Assembly (NCBI GenBank): GCA_022818135.1
Contig: JAFMSR010000012.1
Location: forward strand, 29,828,467-29,892,466
From: Saxidomus purpurata
Taxonomy: Eukaryota; Mollusca; Bivalvia; Venerida; Veneridae
Direction of reading: 5' to 3'
Length of the DNA stretch: 64,000 nt
In this document: positions 55,371-64,000 of the stretch, piece by piece
How the letters are laid out: every line of letters begins with the position of its first letter
Position numbering within the stretch: position 1 is the stretch's first letter
Made by a program: the position numbers and the translations under genes
The notes under the pieces: model-generated
Told to the model about the DNA's origin: nothing
Database searches by the model: none
What the model saw: only the letters and a program-made list of their open reading frames with translations

Positions 55371-58300
55371 GTATGTATGTAATACAGCTTTTTGTGGCCT
55401 GTATGAAAGCTAGAAATATCTTGTATCAAGACAAGGGCATTCACATAAATAGAGAGTTGGCCAGGAACAACCTTAATTATTTGCAATGTACTTATATTTT
55501 ATGTTTTGGCGGTTTATTTAAATAAAATGGTAGGTTATATCATGATAAACTCACTGTCCACTCAGTGAAATTTATAAAAAATTTGTACCCGGATTAAAGT
55601 CAAATGGTTTTCAAGCATATATATAAGTAGATGCTGGAAACAGTACATATCGTAACATCAATGACATTATTAAAATGTCATGTTTACTGCTTTCAGATAA
55701 TGTTACCCACAGTTTTCAATATTCTTATAGAAGTAGAGTTTGAGACATAAAATTAACATAAAAATTGTTTGTGTTGATGTTATATCAAGATTTCTCTCTT
55801 GAAGACCAAAAGTAGTTATTTTTGCTCAAGGCAAATTTTCACTTGTGAAAATATCACTGTTGGCGCCCACTCGGTGCAATTATAATGGGATATTACACTG
55901 AAACAAACAGAAATGTTTGAAATGTACATGTACTTTCAAAGTGTTTTGAATAGCTGAGTGTGCTGTCATCTGACAGCCCTTGATTGGACATTAATTGTAC
56001 TTTTAAGCAGATAAATCCATCAACCTAGTTGTAAACTTTTATTAAACATGTCTCATTAAACTTGAATTACAGCCCTTTTTGACTTAGGAACTCAGTTAAA
56101 ATTTTCATTCTTGTCCACTTGTTGACGTAACCATTTGAGATATTACTTTGAAAGTTGGGAGTACTTATGGACCATCATGAAACCTATCTGTAAGCAAGAG
56201 AAGATAACTCTGTGAAAATGTTTCTTGATTTGTAATTAGAAATTTCTAGTTAAAGTCTTGTGTGCAACTGGCACTGTCATGCACACATATCATTAACCAA
56301 TTGAAGTATTAATCTACAACTTTTCTGTAGTATTCAGGAATATCAAACATGGTAACTCTTGACTTAATATCTTGCTACTTGTTGTCCTTGTTTATATAGA
56401 GCCTTGTTTTGCCTTTAACTCTCAAAGTTTTGTTTTATTGGCAAGCACTAAAAAAGTCAAGCGCACACTGTCCTACTGACAGCTTTTGTTTTAAACCTTA
56501 TAAACTGCGCTAATTATTGTATTCTGGATGTTTTCTGTATGTCATATAAGAGATGGTATTCATTTTTTTCATTATTCATTGTCTTGTAGGCCAGTTGAAG
56601 ACGTCCCTCTAGAGGAAGTAAGGGTGGAGGGCGAACGAGTAAGTGACTTTATATCTATCAATTAGGGAAAGATATAATCAAACTTCAACTGCTAGAGAAT
56701 GGCTAAAAGTTTAGAAAATGCTTCGTTTTTACTGACTTACCATGCTGACCAAAGCACAATAAACTAACCCTGTATTTAATGTGATTATAATTATAATAAT
56801 TATGAGTAGTAAATATTTTGGTACAGACTGATTTTAGCTAAATTTATTACTTCAAACTTATTCAAATTGATCAACAAAAGTCTCCTAAAGTTGAGAGAGT
56901 TCTCAGAGAGTCCTTGGACTGTGTATGTTAATTGTCAATATCATCCTATATAATGAACTTGTAAATATTGAACCAATGGCTTTATTGCACAAAAAAAGTG
57001 CTTTATTGCTCTACACATTCAAACTTAATAAAAACAGATCTCTTACCAGTAGACTTAATGTTTGATTCAAGGGACTAACTAATACATTCAAATTGCGTGA
57101 AAATGGAAATGTCGGGAATAACTCTACCAAGAATGGTCTTGAACCAACTTACCAGGTTTCATAGACAATTGTTGAACCCATATTTAGCAGACCACTGACG
57201 GAAAAATTGGATGAACAAAAACATATGGGTAGATGACAAAGGACAAGATATATACAGCAATCTTTAAATTTAATGGGAAACAATGCAAAATCACCAGTGA
57301 AGCATTACCGCAAATTCAAGCAATACATGCAACCAACAATTTTAACACATAACAAATTCTATAATGAAATTTAAGGACAATTAAGACTCAAATTGACAAA
57401 TTTGTGACCAGACTAAAATCAAGAGCAAAGGACTGGGGACAAATGAGATGAGTTGTTTCACAGAAAAAAATGTTTTGGCACCAAGAGTGTGAGGATAAGG
57501 GAAAAACAAAGAGGTGAAACTCTATCCAAACATTGCATAATTTCAAATATACGAAATGTATTTGCAAACAAAAACAATGAATCTTGAGACAAACCCAACA
57601 ATGTTGATGCACTTCCAAGGTCAAAACAAAAACACCAGCAAGAAACAAACCAAATGCAGCAACAACATTTAAGCTCTTATAAATGACTACATATGACAAT
57701 TATGTACATTCAGACTAAATGTATGTAGAAAGACTGTTGTTACCTCCTCACACCTCACCCCACCCCCAAATCCCCATAATTATGTTTTGATAAATATTCA
57801 TTCTATAATAATGTTAAATTCTTTGTAAAGCATTTGTTCAGAATCATAGTTTAATTTGATTGTAGCCCTGGATGCATCAGAGAAGGATGCCAGCAGGGCC
57901 AGCGGGGCCAGCAGGGCCAGCGGGGCCAGCAGGGCCAGCAGGGCCAGCAGGGCCAGTAGGGTCAGCAGTGCCAAGACCCAGAAGGACACGTATGTCTGCA
58001 GACCGGCAGGTAGCTGCCCAGGTGCGGTTGGTAAGTGTGAATACTATGATTGCATGTTAAGAAATTCATATGGCACTGATTTGCATATGATTTCCTACAG
58101 TATACAATGAACTTAATGAACAGATTTTGAAGTATTTTATAGATTGATCATGTATAATGATTCTCCCTCTCTCTTTTGAGACATTGTGGGAGTCTATCTT
58201 CCGAGGCCACAGCATTTAAATCAATTACTATTCAATAAATTTTAAAGCAGTGGATATAAATTCAGCAGAAATAAAAACATTAGGGGTATGGTGGTTTATG

Positions 58301-61300
58301 GATTAAGGTGTCTGACATTAACCCAGAGGTTGCGGGTTCAAGTCCCAGTGGGGGTTTCCAGGAAGTGGACTTAAGAGTGACTCGATAAGCTACAAGCTTT
58401 CTTCACAATCGAGCTAAAATAAATAAGTATAGACTAAACTAAAGCCGCACCAAATTAAGAAGTAGAAACTGAAATAAAAAAAATTCCCACTGCATGTTTG
58501 CCAGAAAACAAATTTTATATATATATTTTTTGCGCAACTCAAAAGTTTGGCTCTAATTTCAGGTACTTTTCTTTCAAATTCCTTTTGTTACAACCCCGCC
58601 CCCTCTCCATACTAAGGACAGTTTTGAAAAGATAATTTAATGTAATTATATTTTACAATAAAAGATTGATAAAGCTTATTTTATTCTATTTATATCAGGT
58701 CCTGCCACCGTATCCTGAGCAGCTCCTGCCAGCTGGTGTCACTAGAAGGGTGAGAATATGAATATTTTTGTTTAAGCATTTTTAGCTCACATATATTTAA
58801 AACCCTACAAAAGGCTTAAGCAGAAAACTAATATTTACATAATGATAAATAATGTCATTCATTCACACCAGAACCAGATTAAGTCAGTGTAACTTAACTG
58901 TTCTAAAACTAATAGTTTGAAACATAAACTTTTTATATCCCTGACATTAAGATTAGGGAGGTATATAGGAGTCACCTGGTTGCCCTTTGTTACTTTTCCT
59001 TTTCCGGAGCATAACTTGAAAACTACTTGCTGGAATTCAGTACAACTTTATTCAACGGTCAAGCACAATGAGAGGAAGACTTAGTGCAGTGTACAAGAAC
59101 CATAATTCCATTTTTACAAATTACAAAGTTATTGCCAAGAACCATATCTCTGTTTTAGTTTTAGCTCACCTAGCACAAAGTGCCAGAGTGAGTTATTAGG
59201 ATCTTATTCCGTCTTGCTTAATTATGTCTGTTTACATTTACCTTCGAACAACATCTCTTCAGAAACCACTATGCCAATGATGATCATACATGCCAAAAGG
59301 ATCGAGTCATTGCCAGGAGATTTTTGCAAAATTGCAATTAATTTACAGACAGTTTTTAGTGTTTTTGCGAGCTTTGCCAGGGCACTGTTTAAGGGTCTAA
59401 ATAACGGTTGAACCTTGCAAATATTGGGAGAATGGCATGTATGATGATGATATAACTTGGCAGGGATGTTCCTTGTATACAGCCCTTTCATAGTTGTTCA
59501 TCAAATTTCATTCCATGCAGAACTCTGGTTGCCATGGCAACGTAATGTAAAAAAAATTAAAATTCTTCTTCTCAAAAACAGGAAGGCCTAGAGCTTAGAT
59601 ATTACGCCTATATGGCTTAACCTAATAGACGTCTACCAAGATTGTTCAAATTATGACCCCTGATTCAAAATAGACCCAACATGGTGATCATTTGTTTTTA
59701 CAAAGGCTTGTATAGGAAAAGCTTTAAAAATCTTCTCTACAAGGTCTAGAGCTTAGACTTTTAGCATGTGACATAACCTAGTGGACCTCTACCAAGATTG
59801 TTCAAATAATGACCCATAGGGTCACTTGTTTTAATGTATGCTTATGTAGGAAAAACTTTTAAAATCTTCTCCTCTGAAACCACTAGACCTAGAGCTTAGA
59901 CATTTAGCATGTGACACTGCCTAGTGAACCTCTACTAAGATTGTTCAAATTATGGGTGTCTCTTGATTTTACATAGGATTATACTGGCATGAGACCAGTT
60001 TCCGAATCATACCAGTTTCCGACTACTCGTTATCATAGCTTTCACGTAACTCTTCAGAATGGGAATATTATATAGTTTCGAACAGCATCATCCAAACAAG
60101 CAGCGAACAAAATTTCATTTTCTTAAGATTAGTACTTTCAAAGAAATTCTACATTATACATCTGTTACTGAAATTGCTTGCAAAATATGGCACAGTTCAA
60201 GAGTTGTGAAATGATAATACAGTGATGTACGAAATGGAGCGGCACGGAACGGATAAAAGACACACATTTCGAGCGTCGGAAGAGTAGGGAAAGGAATTTA
60301 CATTTTTGAGAATAAAAGTTCTCATAGATTTAAATAATTTATGATTCCAAAACTGTTCAGGATGAAATTATGTCAGAAACTGGTCCTGTACCTTAAGTTA
60401 TTAACATTAATTAGGCTGTCCTTTCCGGGCCCCAAATTTGGTACGCATGCGCAAAAGACACTGGTGTTGTTTACATCATTGAAAAGGGGATAAACTGATG
60501 TTTGTAAATGTGAAGATGACTTTTGTTAACAAGACACATATAAGAAAAAATATAAAGAAAACCTCAATTTTTTGTCGGAAACTGGTCTCATACCAGTATA
60601 GTAAAAACTTTGAAAACCTTTATCTCTTAAACTGTATTAGTTTTGCATGTATCATTGCCTAGTAGATCTCTACCAAGAATTCTCAAGTCTTGTCCCCTAG
60701 GTCAAAATTAACTTTTATGGATGACCTTGTATTACAGCCAATAGTATCCAGGTGAGCGATATAGGGCCATCTTGGCCTTCTTGTTTTGCAAGGTTTTCTG
60801 TTACTATTAACTTCTTCAATTGATGAAACAGTCTTTTGGGGGTAATAATCACATTTAGTGATAGGTCTAGTTTACTTTAATGCCATTCATGATAGGAATA
60901 ACCGTCCCAGTAACATTAATGGCAATCAAGGTAGTTTGGAGTACACAAACTGGAGGAAAAGACATGTTACTGGGCAGTTAACATTACTCAGCAGAAATTT
61001 GTTTAGAGCAGAAAAAACATGAAAATTACGGGCATCATTTTATAACTATGTCTGCAAATTTACTTCGGGCATAAAATATGGACTTTAATTTTTTGGCTGT
61101 TGCACCTTGAATCCCAAAATGAGCAAGCTCTATTTAACACCCACAATATACAGAAATAGGGATTTAAAATGGTACAGAAAGTAATCTTTCTAATTGATTG
61201 ATTCAATGAATATTTGAAAGCATTTTGTATTTATGTTTAAATGTAAAAAAAGTTTTGGTGATTTAGCTTCATAGCATTCATAATCAGTTATTATCTTGTG

Positions 61301-63636
61301 GACAGGACAGTTCAGTATAAGCAAAGGTAAATTGTTAAACAGAGAGCAGTTATAAAAAAAATTATGGTATGATAGTTATTAAGTTTGAAAAAACAGGAGT
61401 TGAAAGTTAGGGCATCAATTTTGAAGAATCAGTCAGATTTTGTGATTTTTAGCTCGACTTTTCGAAGAAAAAGGGAACTCCATGTTTGTGTCAAAAACCT
61501 TGGTTAAGTTTTTCGTACCATCTCACTTTATTTCAAAATTGTTAAAAGTATGGCTTTGAAACTTAACCATACTTGTAAACCATCATAACCTCCATCTACA
61601 GACAAGAGCACATAACTCTGTCAAGTATGCCCCTTTTTTACTTAGAAAATATATTGAATATGGGTAAAATCCACTTATTGAGTTAAACCTTAGAGATATT
61701 GCTTTGAAACTTTGAATGCTTGTTAACATCATTACCCCAATCTGTAGGCAAGAGATGGTTACTCTGTCAAGGAGTTGTTTTACTCTTAAGGCCCTTTATC
61801 CACTTAGAATCTTGGCTACGTTTTTTTAACCAGTCCACTTTTTCATTAAACTGTTTGAGATATTACTTTGAAAGTTGGAATACTTGTTTACCATCATGAT
61901 CCCCAAACATAGGCAGGAGAAGGTAATTCTGTGAAGGATTCTATTTGAATTATGGCCCTTTTCGACTTAGAAACTCAGTTAAAATTTTCATTCTTGTCCA
62001 CTTGTTGACTTAACCATTTGAGATATTACTTTGAAAGTTGGAGTACTTATGTACCATCATGACACCTATCTGTAAGCAAGAGAAGAGAACTCTGTGAAAA
62101 TGTTTCTTGATTTGTACTTCAAAGTTTCTAGTTAAAGTCTTGTGCCCTTAACAAAGTTTTGTTTTATTGGCAAGCACTAAAAAAGTTGGTCACGATGTTA
62201 CATATTCTGATACTGATAGCTCTTGTACATAGGCCTATATTTGAAGAACTTTAAATATGTTTATCTTTGACAACACTTTAGGCTTAGAGATTAGATATTT
62301 GGCATGTATTATTGCCTTGTGCACCTCTACAAAGAATGCTCAAATCATGCGCCCCCAAGGTCAAAAAGAAATTGATTCTTTCTGCTATTGATGACCTTGT
62401 ATTATAACCAATGGTAGCCAGGTGACCGATATGATACTAAGGCCCCTCTTGGCCCTCTTGTTTTGCTTTTGGACTCACCTGGCACAAAGTGCCAGAGTGA
62501 GCTATTAGGATCATTCTCCGTCTGGGGTCAGTCATAGTTGTATGTCGTCCATCCACCATGTCCTTTAAACGACATCACCTCGGAAACCACTAGGCCAATG
62601 TTGATGAAACTTTGCAGGGATGTTCATTGCATTAAGCTCTATCAAAGATGTTCAAAGAATTCCATTCCATGTAGATCTCTGGTTGCTATGACAACAAATA
62701 GGAATAGCTTTTAAAATCTTCTGCCTGTTTTATATAGCTTATGTAGGAAAAATTTTAAAAATCTTCTTCTCTGAAAGCACAAGGCCTAGAGTTTAGATAT
62801 TTTGCATGTAGCATTGTCAAGTGGACCATTTCCAAGATTGTTCAAATTATGAACCAGGATCAAAAGTGACCCTTCCCGGGGTGGGGGTCACTTCATTTTA
62901 TATAGGCTTACACAAGAGAAACCACAAGACTGTCAGGCGAAGCTTAGATAAATGGAATGTTACTTAGCATTGTGTAGTGGACCTCTATGAATTATGTTAA
63001 AATCATGACCCCTTGTATTATAGCCAATGGTAGTCAGGTGAGCGATATAGGGCCATCTTGGCCCTCTTGTTTGTATTTCATACAGTTGTTTTAATATGCG
63101 ACTCTTAAATATTTTTTTCACGCTTATTTTGTTGGAAGATGACCTCTGATTCAAATTTACCATTCTGAAGAAAATATTTGTTTTGCTAAATCAAAGCCCC
63201 TGGAACCCCAGGGTTCATTTATTTTATAGAGACTTAAATAACTAAATACATCGAAAATTGTGTACTCTCACTTTTTGACCTTATGCCCTACTGATATTTA
63301 CTAAACATATGCTTCACTATCAGTTTATGGATTGCTGTGTTCTTCAAAACAGTTTTTAAAGTATGTTTTATGTCATTAAGGTGTCTGTTGAAACCTTTTC
63401 TATGATTGGCATATGTGATATTAGAAATTTGGACATGGAGAAAAATTCATTGAACCAGTAGACATGAATTCTTCCCTGTGTTACATTTTGAATGTCAGAT
63501 TGTTTCATAAAAATCTGTTACTGATAATGAATTAGATTATTGCATATAGTATAGTTCTCACACACCAAAAACTTTCTGCTTTCAGGGAACCAGGACTAGA
63601 CGTCCAGTGATTAGGTATCAGGCCGGCGGGGCGTAG
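55324..63636 (+). CDS. predicted five-exon gene, Arg/Pro-rich protein with Gly-Pro-Ala tract
   Basis: Five exons with GT-AG borders join without a stop: 55324-55370, 56590-56638, 57866-58030, 58699-58749, 63586-63636 (363 bases, 120 residues plus TAG). The ATG sits in gatcATGg, with A at -3 and G at +4. The first junction splits AGG (phase 2); the other three introns are phase 0. The product begins MEHIKNMYNIVRRLLRPVED. It then has seven Pro-Ala-Gly triplets and one Pro-Val-Gly, an Arg-rich middle (PRPRRTRMSADRQ), LPPYPEQLLPAG, and ends GTRTRRPVIRYQAGGA. In the chosen frame the variation between triplet units is mostly synonymous (GCA/GCG). No signal peptide or membrane segment. I do not recognise the family; the RRxTRTRRPxxRY end resembles tails of Ty3-type polyproteins, so retroelement ancestry is possible. 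Transcript ends are unknown and the gene could extend beyond the window. Confidence 0.5.
56061..56460 (+). repeat. duplicated segment, partner at 61944-62186
   Basis: The first about 198 bases (to 56258) match 61944-62143 at over 90 percent by eye ('aaaattttcattcttgtcca', 'gtaagcaagagaaga-aactc', 'gttaaagtcttgtg'). The match resumes at 56420 with 'aaagttttgttttattggca' against 62153. The about 160 bases between are extra in this copy. Confidence 0.85.
56590..56638 (+). CDS. hidden gene, second coding exon
   Basis: Acceptor 'cattgtcttgtag', donor GTAAGT. It completes Arg then reads PVEDVPLEEVRVEGER, an acidic stretch. 49 bases. Confidence 0.5.
57866..58030 (+). CDS. hidden gene, third coding exon with PAG repeat
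   Basis: Acceptor 'tttgattgtag', donor GTAAGT, 165 bases, phase 0 at both ends. It contains a 9-bp tandem CCAGCAGGG (eight units). Other frames through the repeat would read Ser-Arg-Ala or Gln-Gly-Gln, but only the phase-0 frame joins both neighbours without a stop. Confidence 0.55.
58282..58440 (+). mobile_element. SINE, copy 2 of a two-copy family
   Basis: Box A region TATGGTGGTTTATGGATTAA, box B CGGGTTCAAGTCCC, then 'tttccaggaagtggacttaa', 'gagtgactcgataagct', 'tcttcacaatcgagctaaaa' and an AT-rich end. It lies in an intron of the hidden gene; the middle is shorter than in copy 1. Confidence 0.8.
58699..58749 (+). CDS. hidden gene, fourth coding exon
   Basis: Acceptor 'tttatatcag', donor GTGAGA, 51 bases, phase 0 at both ends. 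Reads VLPPYPEQLLPAGVTRR. Confidence 0.5.
59160..60786 (+). mobile_element. full AGCTCACC-group element, interrupted by a nested MITE
   Basis: The head 'ttagctcacctagcacaaag' then TGCCAGAGTGAGTTATTAGG folds as a stem-loop. The body has five units around 'ccacaaggcctagagcttag' and 'gacctctaccaagattgttc'. The tail 'ccaggtgagcgatatagggc', then 'catcttggccttcttgtttt', contains the end hairpin. The 620-bp insertion at 59982-60598 splits it; the body resumes at 60600. Confidence 0.85.
59982..60598. mobile_element. nested 617-bp MITE with TACTGG ends and TA target site
   Basis: Left end TACTGGCATGAGACCAGTTT (59982-) and the inverse AAACTGGTCTCATACCAGTA (to 60598) match over about 23 bases with one difference. 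TA lies on each outer side (59980-59981 and 60599-60600). A second copy of 'ataccagtttccgac' lies just inside the left end. No reading frame. It sits inside the AGCTCACC element, so it is younger than that copy. Confidence 0.85.
61449..62186 (+). mobile_element. second AGCTCGAC-headed element
   Basis: Head 'ttttagctcgacttttcgaa', then about four units of 180 bp with 'tttgagatattactttgaaa', 'gttggaatacttgtttacca' and 'aggcaagaga-ggt-actctg'. No CGTCGG tract remains. Confidence 0.7.
62210..62463 (+). mobile_element. AGCTCACC-group tail fragment
   Basis: Ends with 'agccaggtgaccgatat', then 'ggcccctcttggccctcttg'. Directly followed by the next full copy, head to tail. Confidence 0.65.
62470..63073 (+). 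mobile_element. AGCTCACC-group element, near-complete 0.6-kb copy
   Basis: Head 'ggactcacctggcacaaagt' then GCCAGAGTGAGCTATTAGGA; body words 'accactaggccaatgttgat', 'cacaaggcctagagtttaga', 'gacccttcccggggtggggg'; tail 'gtcaggtgagcgatataggg', then 'ccatcttggccctcttgttt'. No coding capacity. Confidence 0.85.
63586..63636 (+). CDS. hidden gene, terminal coding exon
   Basis: Acceptor 'aactttctgctttcag'. Reads GTRTRRPVIRYQAGGA, stop TAG at 63634-63636. GC-rich relative to its surroundings. Confidence 0.5.
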   Translation, partial: GTRTRRPVIRYQAGGA

Positions 63637-63644
63637 GACTGCAA

Positions 63645-63775
63645 GATTTGGAAGAGAGTGTGAGATTGGGTGTAGAGTGTGAGATTGGGAGTAGAGAGTG
63701 TGAGATTGGGTGTAGAGTGTGAGATTGAGTGTAGAGTGTGTGAGATTGAGTGTAGAGTGTGTGAGATAGACCATT
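63645..63775 (+). repeat. 19-20-bp GTGTGAGATTGGGTGTAGA tandem
   Basis: Six imperfect copies immediately after the stop codon of the hidden gene, so probably in its 3' untranslated region. Confidence 0.85.
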
Positions 63776-64000
63776 GGCTGGAGCAGAGGTAATAGGTAGG
63801 AGTGAAAGATGATGAAATTATTTATGATTCCAGAATTTAACTTAAATTTTTCAAATTTTTTAAATTTTTTTATTGTATTATTAAGTACTATTTTTGGCTT
63901 TTTTTATAAAATATTCATGATTTTTGACAGATGGTTGATGTCCTGTAAAACATTAATTTTTACATTTGGCATACATTTTTCATTACCAGTGGATGACTCC
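63776..64000. other. window end, nothing firmly recognised
   Basis: AT-rich. Possible splice words (GCAGAG|GTAATA at 63791, 'cattaccag' ending at about 63990) could extend the transcript, but nothing confirms them. No AATAAA seen here. Confidence 0.35.

Noticed and set aside
1..64000. Bacterial-type systems (CRISPR, operons, toxin-antitoxin, prophage)
   Set aside because: The tandem arrays lack spacer variety and associated genes, and the gene structure is plainly that of an animal nuclear genome.

Overview
The window reads as nuclear DNA of an invertebrate animal, most likely a bivalve mollusc. The evidence is a G-protein alpha-o gene with animal exon structure and GT-AG introns, an AT-rich background, and a dense load of short tandem-repeat-bearing elements (CCGTC tracts, TCAAGGTCA words) that I recognise from bivalve sequence. 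The species cannot be named from the sequence alone. No bacterial features, operons or CRISPR arrays are present.

Layout. Positions 1-10832 hold no recognised exon: there is a triplet-repeat patch, a 32-bp array that looks like repeated micro-exons, a 1.2-kb minisatellite and an inverted-head element. Positions 10833-24581 carry the last six exons (300 of about 354 residues) of a G(o) alpha subunit on the + strand; the first two exons lie upstream of the window or were missed. Its introns have collected two copies of a TTAA-flanked MITE, a satellite-like 170-bp array, a minisatellite and a LINE fragment. Positions 31958-35092 form a 3.1-kb inverted repeat with about 0.58-kb arms around a broken LINE reverse transcriptase. 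Positions 35831-37199 hold the last two exons of a nucleoredoxin-like thioredoxin-fold gene (WCPPC). Then come several structured arrays: a 30-bp tandem, a row of hairpins, a 20-bp tandem and a CpG-rich inverted tandem. Positions 41506-47284 are a 5.8-kb fold-back transposon whose 1.6-kb inverted arms are each built of about three 360-bp subunits, around a decayed + strand open reading frame. Positions 47800-63640 carry SINEs, three MITE-type elements, many members of the 'hairpin-head' repeat group, and a previously hidden five-exon + strand gene (55324-63636) predicted to encode a 120-residue Arg/Pro-rich protein with a short Gly-Pro-Ala tract.

The three host genes are all on the + strand and show no functional link; this is ordinary animal gene neighbourhood, not an operon. 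The most unusual material is in the repeats: the fold-back element with composite arms, a set of families sharing one head design, and the hairpin arrays. All coordinates were read by eye; identities are estimates unless a base-by-base match is stated.
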